A stretch of 64,000 bases of DNA, taken from NCBI RefSeq assembly GCF_001429605.1, contig NZ_LMSS01000005.1, forward strand, positions 292,618-356,617, in the 5' to 3' direction. This document shows positions 20,662 to 29,774 of the stretch, piece after piece; the stretch's first letter is position 1; every line of letters starts with the position of its first letter. This DNA is from Phycicoccus sp. Soil802. GTDB taxonomy: Bacteria; Actinomycetota; Actinomycetes; Actinomycetales; Dermatophilaceae. A program made the position numbers and the translations under genes. Under the pieces are notes generated by a model. It had not been told where the DNA came from, ran no database searches, and worked only from the letters and a program-made list of their open reading frames with translations.

Positions 20662-22137
20662 ATGTCACTGGGCCTGGGTTGGAAACTGCACGGAGACGGC
20701 AACCTCTCCGGACCGGACGACGTCGTCGCCCCGGACGAGCGCCTCGGTTGGGGCAAGACCGTCGGGCTGGGCGCGCAGCACGTCGTCGCGATGTTCGGGG
20801 CGACCTTCGTCTTCCCGTTGATCATGGGGCTCAACCCCCAGCTGGCCATCATGATGAGCGGCATCGCGACCATCGCGTTCCTGTTGATCGTGCAGGGCAA
20901 GGTCCCGAGCTACCTGGGCACCTCCGCCTCGTTCGTCGGTGGGGTCGCCGCGATCCGCGCGCAGGGTGGCGAATCCAAGGAGGTCACCGGCGCGATCCTC
21001 GTCGCGGGCCTGGTGCTCGCCCTCGTCGGCCTGCTGATCCACTTCCTCGGATCGGGCGTCCTGCACAAGGTGCTGCCGCCGGTCGTCACGGGCGCCGTCG
21101 TCATGCTCATCGGGTTCAACCTCGCGCCGGTCGTCGCCAACATCTACTGGCCGCAGGACCAGTGGGTGGCGTTCTTCGTGATGGTCTTCACCATCGTCTG
21201 CGCCGTGGCCTTCCGGGGCTTCATCTCGCGCATCGCGATCTTCCTGGCGCTGATCTTCGGCACGGTCCTGTCGTGGGTCCTCGACAAGACCGTCGGTGAG
21301 ATCACCTCCGTGCTCGGTGGTGCCACCGAGGCGACCAGCCACTTCCGCACGAACTTCTCCGGCGTCAAGGACGCCGCCCTCTTCGGCTTCCCGTCGCAGA
21401 CGACCGTCGCCGCGGACGGCAAGGAGGTCGTGGGCTGGCACACGCCGAGCTTCTCGATGGCGGCGATCCTGCTCGTCCTGCCCGCCGTGATCGCTCTGAT
21501 CGCGGAGAACACCGGTCACGTCAAGGCGGTGGCCGAGATGACCGGCCACGACCTCGACCCGGTGATGGGTCGCGCCATCGCGGCCGACGGTGTCGGCACC
21601 GTGCTCGCCTCGGCGGTCGGCGGCTCCCCCACCACCACGTACGCCGAGAACATCGGCGTCATGGCGGCGACCCGGGTCTACTCGACCGCCGCCTACTACG
21701 TGGCAGCGGTGGTGGCGATCATCTTCGGCCTCTCGCCCAAGTTCGGGGCGCTCGTCGCCTCGGTCCCCGGTGGTGTGCTCGGCGGGATCACCGTGGTGCT
21801 CTACGGCATGATCGGCCTGCTCGGCGCCAAGATCTGGAAGGAGAACGGCGTCGACTTCGGCAACCCGATCAACCTCGTGCCGATCGCGGCCGGGATCATC
21901 ATGGGCGTCGGTGACGTGAAGCTGAAGTTCACCGACAACTTCTCCCTCACCGGGATCGCGCTCGGCACCATCGTCGCCGTCGGCGGCTACCACCTCGCCA
22001 AGGCCCTCGCCCCACGCGAGCTGCGCGACCGCGCCGCCGCCGGACCAGGTGGGACGGTGCTCACCGTCGGTGGCACGGACACCTACGGCGACAGCGACGG
22101 GGTCGACGACCTCTACCAGGGCGACGACCGCCGCTGA
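20662..22137 (+). CDS. NCS2 nucleobase permease, uracil (UraA) type
   Basis: 491 residues with about 14 hydrophobic segments. ATG 20662 with AAGGAG upstream is chosen over the in-frame codon at 20617. The central motif ALIAENTGHVKAVAEMTGHD and the loop GGSPTTTYAENIGVMA match UraA-type uracil permeases, where the two Glu contact the uracil ring. Purine transporters of the family usually have an FSQN-type sequence instead. It imports uracil or a similar pyrimidine by proton symport. It follows pucR and precedes the Mo-hydroxylase genes, supporting pyrimidine catabolism. A strong hairpin follows. Confidence 0.88.
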   Translation: MSLGLGWKLHGDGNLSGPDDVVAPDERLGWGKTVGLGAQHVVAMFGATFVFPLIMGLNPQLAIMMSGIATIAFLLIVQGKVPSYLGTSASFVGGVAAIRAQGGESKEVTGAILVAGLVLALVGLLIHFLGSGVLHKVLPPVVTGAVVMLIGFNLAPVVANIYWPQDQWVAFFVMVFTIVCAVAFRGFISRIAIFLALIFGTVLSWVLDKTVGEITSVLGGATEATSHFRTNFSGVKDAALFGFPSQTTVAADGKEVVGWHTPSFSMAAILLVLPAVIALIAENTGHVKAVAEMTGHDLDPVMGRAIAADGVGTVLASAVGGSPTTTYAENIGVMAATRVYSTAAYYVAAVVAIIFGLSPKFGALVASVPGGVLGGITVVLYGMIGLLGAKIWKENGVDFGNPINLVPIAAGIIMGVGDVKLKFTDNFSLTGIALGTIVAVGGYHLAKALAPRELRDRAAAGPGGTVLTVGGTDTYGDSDGVDDLYQGDDRR

Positions 22138-22155
22138 CCCAGCCTGACGAACCAC

Positions 22156-22190
22156 GGTGTGGGCCCCTGATCCAGTCGGGGGCCCACACC
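22156..22190 (+). terminator. Terminator hairpin after the uracil permease
   Basis: GGTGTGGGCCCC (22156-22167) pairs perfectly with GGGGCCCACACC (22179-22190) over an 11-nt loop. No T-run follows. It separates the permease from the Mo-hydroxylase operon. Confidence 0.75.
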
Positions 22191-22241
22191 CGTTCCAGCC
22201 CGGCCCTAGCCCCCATTGACTCCAGACGGCAGGATCAGTCC

Positions 22242-23144
22242 GTGAAGCCAGCCCCCTTCGTGCACCACGCACCCCGCTCCGTCGCCGAGGCGGTCGGGGT
22301 GCTGGCGCAGGTCGGCCCCGAGGGCAAGGTGCTCGCGGGCGGGCAGAGCCTGATCCCGATCCTCAACATGCGACTGGCCTCCCCGGCCCACCTCGTCGAC
22401 ATCAACCAGGTCGCCGGGCTCGCCGACGTGGTCGTCACCGGCACCGAGGTGCGCATCGGTGCGCTGGTCCGCCACGCGCAGCTCGAGCACCACGACGAGG
22501 CGTATGCCGCGTTGCCGCTGCTGCGCCAGGCGCTCGTCAACGTCGCCCACCCCGTCATCCGCAACCGCGGCACCACCGTCGGCTCGATCGCGCACGCCGA
22601 CGCCGCTGGTGAGATGCCGGCCGTGCTGGCCCTGACCGAAGGCGTCGTCGAGGCGGTGTCCGCGGGCGGCACGCGGGAGATCGCGGTCGCCGACTTCTTC
22701 GAGGGCGCCCTCGAGACCTCCCTCGGCGCCGACGAGCTGGTGGTGGGTGTGCGGTTCCGTCGCTTCGCGGAGGGCACGGGCACGGCGTTCATGGAGCGCG
22801 CGCGGCGACACGGTGACTACGCCATGGCCGGGGTCGCGGCGGCCGTGCGCGTCGAGGACGGGGTCGTCGCCGACGCCCGGCTCTCGTTCGTGTCCGTCAC
22901 GGACGTGCCGCGCACCCTCGACGTCACCTCCGCCTTCGCCGGCCAGGAGCCTGACGCCGTCGACTGGTCCGCGGCTGCCGACCTCGTCGCCGGCGCCATC
23001 GAGCCCGACGGCGACATCCACGCCACCGCGGCCTACCGCGCGATGCTCGCGGCCGAGCTGTCGAGGCTCACCCTGGCCGCTGCCGCTGCGCGATCCGTTG
23101 CCCTGCAACAGCATCTGTCCGACAGCGAAGGACCTGCCGCATGA
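22242..23144 (+). CDS. Molybdenum hydroxylase FAD subunit (CoxM/XdhB-like)
   Basis: 300 residues of the medium, FAD-binding subunit. The FAD motifs AGGQSLIPILNMRL (near residue 31) and TVGSIAHADAAGEMP (near 112) are present. It starts with GTG preceded at 6 nt by CAGGAT (leaderless type). It opens an operon M-S-L-coxG-amidase in which every gene overlaps the next by 1-4 bp. By family knowledge it passes electrons from the Fe-S subunit to NAD or another acceptor. Context suggests uracil or thymine oxidation, not CO oxidation. Confidence 0.88.
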   Translation: MKPAPFVHHAPRSVAEAVGVLAQVGPEGKVLAGGQSLIPILNMRLASPAHLVDINQVAGLADVVVTGTEVRIGALVRHAQLEHHDEAYAALPLLRQALVNVAHPVIRNRGTTVGSIAHADAAGEMPAVLALTEGVVEAVSAGGTREIAVADFFEGALETSLGADELVVGVRFRRFAEGTGTAFMERARRHGDYAMAGVAAAVRVEDGVVADARLSFVSVTDVPRTLDVTSAFAGQEPDAVDWSAAADLVAGAIEPDGDIHATAAYRAMLAAELSRLTLAAAAARSVALQQHLSDSEGPAA

Positions 23145-23662
23145 CCGAGCCCATCGCCGACTCCGCGACCGAAGAGCTGCTCGACCTCACGGTCGTGGTC
23201 AACGGTGTGCCGCGGCACGCCAAGGCGCCCGCGCGTCGGCTGCTGTCCGACTTCCTGCGCCACGACCTGCGCCTGACCGGCACCCACGTGGGCTGCGAGC
23301 ACGGGGTGTGCGGTGCGTGCACGGTGCTCGTCGACGGCCAGCCGATGCGGTCGTGCCTCATGTTCGCCGTGACCGCCCAGGCGCACGAGGTCACCACGGT
23401 CGAGGGCCTCGGGGCGATCGACTCGATGGGTCCGGTCCAGCAGGCGTTCATCGAGTGCCACGGCCTCCAGTGCGGGTTCTGCACGCCCGGCTTCCTCACC
23501 ACGATCACGGCCTACCTCGAGGACCACCCGCACCCCACCGCCGACGAGGCCCGCGAGGCCATCTCGGGCAACCTGTGCCGCTGCACCGGCTACCAGAACA
23601 TCGTGAAGTCGGTGCTGCGGGCCGCCGAGCTGCGCGCCGAACGCGCAGGTACGACGACATGA
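23141..23662 (+). CDS. Molybdenum hydroxylase 2Fe-2S subunit (CoxS-like)
   Basis: 173 residues. It has two 2Fe-2S clusters: a plant-type ferredoxin motif GCEHGVCGACTVLVDG (near residue 50) and the all-helical cluster with QCGFCTPG (near 109) and LCRCTGYQNIV (near 145). All eight cysteines are present. ATGA overlap with the FAD subunit before it, and its stop overlaps the large subunit start. Confidence 0.93.
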   Translation: MTEPIADSATEELLDLTVVVNGVPRHAKAPARRLLSDFLRHDLRLTGTHVGCEHGVCGACTVLVDGQPMRSCLMFAVTAQAHEVTTVEGLGAIDSMGPVQQAFIECHGLQCGFCTPGFLTTITAYLEDHPHPTADEAREAISGNLCRCTGYQNIVKSVLRAAELRAERAGTTT

Positions 23663-26136
23663 CCAGCCAGATGTTCGGCGCCCCGGTCAAGCGGCGCGAG
23701 GACCCGCGGCTGGTGACCGGCGGCGGGCGCTACCTCGACGACCTGGGCCACAGCGCCCTCGCCGCGGCGTTCGTGCGCAGCCCGCACGCCCACGCCCGCA
23801 TCGTCGACATCGAGGTCAGCGACGCGCTCGACGTCGACGGCCTGGTCGGCATCTGGACCCACGAGGACCTCCCCGGTCGCGTCGGCGAGCCGCTGCCGCT
23901 GCTCATCCCGCACCCGACGCTCACCCACGGACGCACCCAGTTCGCGCTCGCCCGCGACGAGGTCAACTACGTCGGCGAGGCCGTCGTCATGGTCGTCGCG
24001 CGCGACCGCTACGTCGCCGAGGACGTCTGCCAGCGGATCAGGGTCGACTACGAGCTGCTGACCCCGGTCGTCGGCATCGCGAACGCCAGGGACGGCTCGG
24101 CCCTGGTCCACGACGACGTGCCGGGCAACGTCGCGTGCCGGATGCTCCAGGAGGTCGGCGACGTGGACGCCGCGATCGCGGCCGCACCCCACACCCTCGA
24201 GCTCGACCTCGACATCGAGCGCAGTGCCTGCATGCCGATGGAGGGCAAGGGCGTGCTGGCCCGCTGGGACTCCGACAAGGGTGAGCTGCGCATCTTCTCC
24301 TCGACGCAGACCTCGACCGGGGTGCGCGCGGCCGTCGCGGCCAAGCTCGACCTGCCCCTGGCGAAGGTCGAGTGCATCGCCCCCGACGTGGGTGGTGGCT
24401 TCGGCGTCAAGATCAACCACCCCTGGCCGGAGGAGGTGCTGATCCCTTGGGCTGCAAGGCTTCTCGACCAAGAGGTGAAGTGGACCGAGGACCGGCGCGA
24501 GCACTTCATCTCGAGCGCCCACGAGCGCGGCCAGCTCCAGCAGATCCGGGTCGGGTTCGACGACGACGGGCGGGTGCTCGGGCTGGACGTGAAGTTCTGG
24601 CACGACAACGGCGCCTACACGCCCTACGGCATCATCGTCCCGATCATCACGTCGACCCAGCTGCTCGGCCCCTACAAGCCGGGCGCCTACCGGTGTGAGT
24701 TCTGGTCGCTCTACACCAACACCGTGCTCGTGACGCCCTACCGGGGCGCCGGACGGCCGCAGGGCTGCTTCGCCATGGAACGCACCATGGACGCCATCGC
24801 CGACCGGCTCGGCCTCGACCGCGCCGAGGTCCGGTCCCGCAACTTCATCCTCCCCAGCGAGATGCCCTACGACCACGGGCTGCTCTTCCAGGACGGCCGC
24901 CCGCTGAAGTACGACTCGGGCGACTTCCCGGCCAGCCTGGCCAAGCTCAAGGCCCTGGTCGGCTGGGACGACTTCGCGGCCTACCGCGAGCAGGCCGAGG
25001 CGGAGGGCCGCAGGGTCGGCCTCGGCATCGGTTGCTACGTCGAGGGCACCGGCGTCGGGCCCTATGAGGGCGGGCACATCCAGATCGAGACCAGCGGCCG
25101 GGTCAACGTCTCGACCGGCCTCACCTCGCAGGGGCAGGGCCACGAGACGTCGTTCGCGCAGATCGTGGCACAGGAGCTCGGGGTGTCGATCGAGGACGTC
25201 TTCGTCACGACCGGCGACACCCGCCGGATGCCGTACGCCGTGGGCACCTTCGCCTCGCGCGCGGCGGTCATGAGCGGCAACGCCATCGCCCTCGCTGCGC
25301 GCAACGTGCGGGCCAAGGCGCTGCGGATCGCGGCCGATGCGCTCGAGGTGTCGGCCGAGGACCTCGAGATCGTCGACGGTGACATCCGGGTGAAGGGCGC
25401 CCCTGGGACCCACATGACGCTCGGCACGGTCTCGGTGATGTCCAACCCGCTGCGCTACGCGTTCGACGAGGCGGCCAAGGCGGCCACGCAGTTCGCCGGC
25501 ACCGCCGACTACTCCAAGCCGCCGGTGGCCGACGACGACGAGCCCGGGCTGGAGGGCAAGGACTTCTACTCCCCCACCCAGGCGACCTTCGCCAACGGCA
25601 TGCACGCGGCGATCGTCGAGACCGACCCGGTCACCGCCGAGGTGAAGATCCTGCGCTACTGCGTGATCCACGACTGCGGCACGATGATCAACCCGATGAT
25701 CGTCGAGGGCCAGGTGCACGGCGGCGTGGCCCAGGGCGTCGGCGGCGCGCTCTACGAGCGGATGGTCTACGACGACTCCGGCCAGCTGCTCAACGCCAGC
25801 TTCATGGACTTCCTGATGCCCTACGCCTCGGAGGTCCCCCACATCGAGACCGACCACCTCGAGACGCCGTCGCCACTGAACCCGTTGGGCATCAAGGGCG
25901 CCGGCGAGGCCGGGTGCATCCCGGTCACCGCGGTCATCGCGTCGGCGATCTCCGACGCCGAGGGTTTCGCGATCACCTCCATGCCGATCTCGCCGGTCGA
26001 GCTGTGGGAGCTGCGCCAGCGGCACGCCCGCGGCGAGATCCCCTCGCTCCGCGGCACGCGGCATACCCCGTCCGCGCCTGTCACGTCCGCGCCCGTCACG
26101 TCCGCACCGTCCACGCCCTCCCGGGAGGCACCATGA
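23659..26136 (+). CDS. Molybdenum hydroxylase large subunit (form II CoxL-like), candidate uracil dehydrogenase
   Basis: 825 residues from ATG 23659, which overlaps the coxS stop. It is the Mo-cofactor subunit of a xanthine dehydrogenase-family enzyme. At the active-site loop it reads PYRGAGRP (near residue 360), the form-II pattern, and not the AYxCSFR of true CO dehydrogenases; so CO oxidation is unlikely. The catalytic Glu is in GIKGAGEAGCI near residue 748. The last 25 residues are a Pro/Ser/Thr tail with the repeat PVTSA. With a UraA permease before it and a barbiturase elsewhere in the window, oxidation of uracil to barbiturate is the best guess; xanthine, nicotinate or other N-heterocycles remain possible. 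Confidence 0.85.
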   Translation: MTSQMFGAPVKRREDPRLVTGGGRYLDDLGHSALAAAFVRSPHAHARIVDIEVSDALDVDGLVGIWTHEDLPGRVGEPLPLLIPHPTLTHGRTQFALARDEVNYVGEAVVMVVARDRYVAEDVCQRIRVDYELLTPVVGIANARDGSALVHDDVPGNVACRMLQEVGDVDAAIAAAPHTLELDLDIERSACMPMEGKGVLARWDSDKGELRIFSSTQTSTGVRAAVAAKLDLPLAKVECIAPDVGGGFGVKINHPWPEEVLIPWAARLLDQEVKWTEDRREHFISSAHERGQLQQIRVGFDDDGRVLGLDVKFWHDNGAYTPYGIIVPIITSTQLLGPYKPGAYRCEFWSLYTNTVLVTPYRGAGRPQGCFAMERTMDAIADRLGLDRAEVRSRNFILPSEMPYDHGLLFQDGRPLKYDSGDFPASLAKLKALVGWDDFAAYREQAEAEGRRVGLGIGCYVEGTGVGPYEGGHIQIETSGRVNVSTGLTSQGQGHETSFAQIVAQELGVSIEDVFVTTGDTRRMPYAVGTFASRAAVMSGNAIALAARNVRAKALRIAADALEVSAEDLEIVDGDIRVKGAPGTHMTLGTVSVMSNPLRYAFDEAAKAATQFAGTADYSKPPVADDDEPGLEGKDFYSPTQATFANGMHAAIVETDPVTAEVKILRYCVIHDCGTMINPMIVEGQVHGGVAQGVGGALYERMVYDDSGQLLNASFMDFLMPYASEVPHIETDHLETPSPLNPLGIKGAGEAGCIPVTAVIASAISDAEGFAITSMPISPVELWELRQRHARGEIPSLRGTRHTPSAPVTSAPVTSAPSTPSREAP

Positions 26137-26750
26137 AGATCTCCGGCACCGCCGCCCTCAAGGCGACACCGCAGCAGGTGTGGGACGCCTTCCACGACCC
26201 CGAGGTGCTGGCTCGGTGCCTCCCCGGCTGCGAGTCGCTCACCGAGGTGGGGCCGGACGAGTACGCCATGACGGTGACCGCCGGGGTCGCCGCGATCAAG
26301 GGCACCTACGACGGCAAGGTCGCCCTGCTCGACCCGCGGCACCCCGAACGGTTCACGATGAAGGCGCAGGGAGCGGGCGGACCCGGCACCGTCGACGCCG
26401 ACGTCGTCGTCCACCTGGCCCCGTCGGCGGCCGGCGGGACCGACCTGTCCTACGACGCCGACGCGGCGGTCGGCGGCATGATCGGCGGCGTCGGCCAGCG
26501 GATGCTCTCGGGGGTGACCAGGAAGATGGCCGGCCAGTTCTTCGAGGCCGTCGACGACGACATCGCCGGGGTGCGCAAGGAGAAGAAGACCAAGCCGGTC
26601 GAGGTGCCCTCCGGTCCGCGGCCCATCGAGGCGGTCGGCACGTCGACGGCCGGTCGCGGCGGACCGCGCGACTTCGGCTGGGGTGTCCTGACCGGTGGGG
26701 CCGTCGCGATCGCGGGGGTTATCGTGGGATGGCTGATCGGAGGACGATGA
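26133..26750 (+). CDS. CoxG-like SRPBCC protein with C-terminal membrane anchor
   Basis: 205 residues. Residues 1-150 are the CoxG/SRPBCC lipid- or cofactor-binding fold (KISGTAALKATPQQVWDAFH, then CLPGCESLTEVG and KGTYDGKVALLD). A flexible linker and one C-terminal hydrophobic helix (VLTGGAVAIAGVIVGWLIGG) follow. CoxG is needed to recruit CO dehydrogenase to the membrane and, in recent work on mycobacterial CODH, to carry quinone; the same electron-delivery role is likely here. ATGA overlap with the large subunit. The frame is open further upstream, but ATG 26133 has GGGAGG before it. Confidence 0.87.
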   Translation: MKISGTAALKATPQQVWDAFHDPEVLARCLPGCESLTEVGPDEYAMTVTAGVAAIKGTYDGKVALLDPRHPERFTMKAQGAGGPGTVDADVVVHLAPSAAGGTDLSYDADAAVGGMIGGVGQRMLSGVTRKMAGQFFEAVDDDIAGVRKEKKTKPVEVPSGPRPIEAVGTSTAGRGGPRDFGWGVLTGGAVAIAGVIVGWLIGGR

Positions 26751-27646
26751 TGCGCGCATTCACCGCGGCTGCCATCCAGCTCGCACCGGTGCCGGGACCC
26801 CTGTCGCCGGAGTCGGTGCGCAAGAACCTCGACAAGTGCGTCGACTTCACCCGTCGCTGCGTCGACGCGACCGGAGCCGAGCTGGTCGTGCTGCCCGAGT
26901 CGGCCACCACCGGGTTCACGCCGGACTGCTCCGTCGAGGAGCTGTGGGACCTCATGTCCGAGATCCCCGGCCCCGTCACCGAGCCGGTGCAGCAGGTCGC
27001 GCGCGACCTCGGGGTGTATGCCGTGCTGGGCACCTACGAGCGGGGCCCCGAGCGGGGCGTCATCTACAACTCGTCGGTGCTGGTCGGGCGCGACGGCGAG
27101 GTGCTCGGCGTCTACCGCAAGACCCACCCGTTCTGCACCGAGCACGTCGACGGCGGCGGCTGGGTCACCCCGGGCAACAGCGTGACGGTGGTCGACACGG
27201 ACCTCGGCAAGATCGGCATGATCATCTGCTTCGACGGCGACTACCCCGAGCTCACCCGCATCCAGGCGGTCCAGGGGGCCGAGGTCATCTGCCGCCCGAG
27301 TGCGCTGCTGCGGTCGGCCGACATCTGGGAGCTGACCTCGCGGGCGCGGGCCTACGACAACCACGTGTTCGTCGTGGGAGCCAACGCCACGGGGATCGAC
27401 CCGGCCGGGGTGCTCTACTTCGGCAACTCCCACATCGTCACGCCCACCGCGCACATCGCGGCCAAGGCGGCCTCGCACGAGGGCTGGGTCTCGGCCGTGC
27501 TCGACCCCGCCACGGCCCTGTCGTCGCTCACCCCGGGCTCCAACATCGGGCAGGGGTTCGACCACCTCCGCGACCGCAACCTCGACCTGATCCGCGCCCA
27601 CCGCGACGAGCTCGAGCGGCCGGCGGAGACGTCCTTCCCCCACTGA
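26750..27646 (+). CDS. Nitrilase-superfamily carbon-nitrogen hydrolase (amidase)
   Basis: 298 residues. The catalytic Glu-Lys-Cys triad is visible: LPESATTGF (near 49), YRKTHPF (near 121) and IICFDGDYPE (near 159). ATG 26747 is also in frame, but GGAGGA (26739-26744) is spaced correctly only for 26750. It is the last gene of the Mo-hydroxylase operon, overlapping coxG by one base. The family includes N-carbamoyl-amino acid amidohydrolases and omega-amidases, so hydrolysis of an ureido acid or of malonamate is plausible. It is followed by a hairpin. Superfamily certain; substrate inferred. Confidence 0.85.
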   Translation: MRAFTAAAIQLAPVPGPLSPESVRKNLDKCVDFTRRCVDATGAELVVLPESATTGFTPDCSVEELWDLMSEIPGPVTEPVQQVARDLGVYAVLGTYERGPERGVIYNSSVLVGRDGEVLGVYRKTHPFCTEHVDGGGWVTPGNSVTVVDTDLGKIGMIICFDGDYPELTRIQAVQGAEVICRPSALLRSADIWELTSRARAYDNHVFVVGANATGIDPAGVLYFGNSHIVTPTAHIAAKAASHEGWVSAVLDPATALSSLTPGSNIGQGFDHLRDRNLDLIRAHRDELERPAETSFPH

Positions 27647-27651
27647 CACCG

Positions 27652-27685
27652 CGTCGATCCGTGGCGCCCGGGTCACGGATCGACG
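27652..27685 (+). terminator. Hairpin ending the Mo-hydroxylase operon
   Basis: CGTCGATCCGTG (27652-27663) pairs perfectly with CACGGATCGACG (27674-27685) around a 10-nt loop, 6 bp after the amidase stop. There is no T-run. Confidence 0.6.
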
Positions 27686-27756
27686 TCGCCGGCCGTCCGA
27701 GGCGCCCATCCGTGGCCCTGCTGGCACGAATGCGCTCCGCCGACAAGACTGGCCCG

Positions 27757-29235
27757 ATGCCGCTCCCGACCAGCACGCCCTCGGCCCAGGGTGTCGATGC
27801 CCTCGGCATCCTCGCCCTCGTCGACGCCCTCGAGTCCGGCGGTCACGACCCGCACAGCCTGCTGGTCGCCCGGCACGGCCATGTCATCGCCCGCGGGTGG
27901 TGGGCCCCCTACGCGCCCGAGCGGGTCCAGCTCGTCTACTCGCTGAGCAAGTCCTTCACCGCGACGGCGGTCGGGCTGCTCGTCGACGAGGGTCGGCTGT
28001 CCCTCGACCAGCCCGTCCTCGATCTCCTGCCCCCCGGCGACCTGGCGGAGGGGGTCGAGGTCCCGGACCGCTACCGCCGGCTCACCCTCGGCCACTGCCT
28101 GACGATGGCGACCGGCCACGACGCGGAGGGCTGGGGTCCCGACGTCCTCCGCGCGGCCCACGAGCCCACCGGCGACGACGACCACGTCGACCCGGTGCTG
28201 GCCGCGATCCTGGCCACACCGCAGGAGCACGAGCCCGGCAGCGCATGGGCCTACAACCAGGTCGCGACCTACCTCGCCGCCGGCGCGGTCCGCGGGGTGA
28301 CCGGCTCGTCCGTGCTCTCCCTCCTGCGCGAGCGGGTCCTGCCCCTGCTCGACCCGTCCGGTGGGGCGGACGTGGCGTGGCACCGCACCGCCACGGGCCG
28401 CGAGCTCGGCTTCTCCGGCATCCACGTCGGCACCGACGCGATCCTCGGCCTGGCCCAGCTCTACCTCGACCACGGCCAGTGGGACGGGTCCCCGCTCCTG
28501 TCGCCCGAGTGGGTCGACACCGCCACCACGTCGACGGGGCTGCCCAACCGGGAGGCCGACCCCAACCCCGACTGGCGCGAGGGCTACGGCGGCTCGTTCT
28601 GGATGGCCCGGCACGGCTACCGCGGCGACGGCGCCTACGGGCAGTACGCCATCGTGTTGCCGGAGCAGGACATCGCCCTCGCGATCACCAGCGAGACCCT
28701 CGACATGCAGGCCGTCCTCGACCTCGTCTGGGACCACCTGCTGCCAGCGGTCGGCCAGGCGGACGAGGTCGGTGACGAGCTCGCCGATGCCGCCCTCGAG
28801 GAGCGGCTCGACATGCTGACCGTGCCGACCCCGTCGTCGTCCGGGCCCGGACCAGAGGCGGCGCGCTGGGTGCGTGCCGAGGACAGCACCCTCCCCGAGG
28901 CGTATGCCGCGATGAGCCTCGCGCCCGGCGGCGCGGCATACGAGGTGGTCCTGGACTGCCACGACACCCAGGTGCGCCTGGACGTGGGCGACGGCGAATG
29001 GGTGTTCTCGACCTTCGCCGTGGGCGGCGTCGAGCTGCCGGTGATGTCCGCGGGCGGCTGGGACGCCGAGGGTTGCTTCAGCGCGGACCTGCGCCTGGTT
29101 GAGACGCCACACACCCTGCAGCTGCGGACCCGGACCGACGGGACCGTCCACCTCGGCTGGCGCGAGGTGCCGCTCTACGGCGCGGAGCCGCTGGACCTCG
29201 CCGTGCACGGTTCGGCCCTGCCCCGCCAGGACTGA
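27757..29235 (+). CDS. Beta-lactamase-fold serine hydrolase (class C / esterase type)
   Basis: 492 residues from ATG 27757, which has AAGACT 6 nt upstream. The catalytic SxxK motif is SLSK (near residue 62) and the YxN motif is YNQ (near 165). The C-terminal 120 residues are an extra beta-rich domain. No signal peptide or lipobox, so it is probably cytoplasmic, unlike true beta-lactamases and penicillin-binding proteins. The family includes esterases and D-aminopeptidases. Standalone gene; no functional link to the neighbours is evident. Confidence 0.8.
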   Translation: MPLPTSTPSAQGVDALGILALVDALESGGHDPHSLLVARHGHVIARGWWAPYAPERVQLVYSLSKSFTATAVGLLVDEGRLSLDQPVLDLLPPGDLAEGVEVPDRYRRLTLGHCLTMATGHDAEGWGPDVLRAAHEPTGDDDHVDPVLAAILATPQEHEPGSAWAYNQVATYLAAGAVRGVTGSSVLSLLRERVLPLLDPSGGADVAWHRTATGRELGFSGIHVGTDAILGLAQLYLDHGQWDGSPLLSPEWVDTATTSTGLPNREADPNPDWREGYGGSFWMARHGYRGDGAYGQYAIVLPEQDIALAITSETLDMQAVLDLVWDHLLPAVGQADEVGDELADAALEERLDMLTVPTPSSSGPGPEAARWVRAEDSTLPEAYAAMSLAPGGAAYEVVLDCHDTQVRLDVGDGEWVFSTFAVGGVELPVMSAGGWDAEGCFSADLRLVETPHTLQLRTRTDGTVHLGWREVPLYGAEPLDLAVHGSALPRQD

Positions 29236-29293
29236 CGTTCGGAGGCAAACCGGGCCGAGTGGACCCACTCATCGTCAAACTCGCGCAGTTTCC

Positions 29294-29320
29294 TTGACTT
29301 GCCGTTCACGCCCCTATAGA
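29294..29320 (+). promoter_or_regulatory. Sigma-A-type promoter of the small exported protein gene
   Basis: TTGACT (29294-29299) and TATAGA (29315-29320) are close to consensus, with a short 15-bp spacer. They lie in a visibly AT-richer stretch. Just downstream the 9-mer ATGGGGAAA occurs twice (29334 and 29348). Confidence 0.5.
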
Positions 29321-29375
29321 ACTGCCCATGAACATGGGGAAACAGACATGGGGAAATGAACACCTAGGGGGAGAT

Positions 29376-29774
29376 GTGCATACAACCATTCGTAGGGCCG
29401 CGATCGCCACGGTGGCGTCGATCGGGCTGGCCGTCGCGACCATGGTCAGCGCGGGCGCCAACACCAAGACCTCGACCTCGTCGACCGGGTCGATCATCGA
29501 GTGGAAGCTGGGTGGGACCTACTACTACCAGCAGCACGACCACGACGACTTCGGGCTGGACGTCATCTCCGGCATCGCGATCGACGCGCGCTGGGCCAGC
29601 TGCAGCATCAGCGGCGGTACGGGCGCCACCAAGTACAACATCACGGTTGCGGAGGGCCGACGGGTCCTGGGCACCGACTTCCTGGCGGGCAGCTGTGTGC
29701 GCGTCCAGTACCGCGGCTACTCGACGACCGGGACCTTCTCGTCCACGCAGTACTGGAACTACAACTTTGCGTGA
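29376..29774 (+). CDS. Small exported protein of unknown function
   Basis: 132 residues from GTG 29376 (AGGGGGAG just upstream); ATG 29328 is an in-frame alternative that would add 16 residues. It starts with a clear Sec signal peptide (basic TIRRA, then AIATVASIGLAVATMVSAGA) with likely cleavage after SAGA. The mature part is rich in Tyr, Gly, Ser and Thr (GGTYYYQQHDHDDFG), contains two Cys that may form a disulfide, and ends TQYWNYNFA. The shape resembles small secreted bacteriocin-like or cell-wall proteins but matches no family I recognise. A lipoprotein and an ABC export-type system follow on the same strand. Confidence 0.6.
   Translation: MHTTIRRAAIATVASIGLAVATMVSAGANTKTSTSSTGSIIEWKLGGTYYYQQHDHDDFGLDVISGIAIDARWASCSISGGTGATKYNITVAEGRRVLGTDFLAGSCVRVQYRGYSTTGTFSSTQYWNYNFA

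Noticed and set aside
23659-26136. Carbon monoxide dehydrogenase (form I) identity for the CoxMSL-like genes
   Set aside because: The active-site loop is PYRGAGR, not AYxCSFR, so CO oxidation is not supported.
29376-29774. Lactococcin 972-type bacteriocin
   Set aside because: GGTYYY and the aromatic end are weakly similar, but the family spacing and the usual partner membrane protein are absent; kept only as an unknown exported protein.
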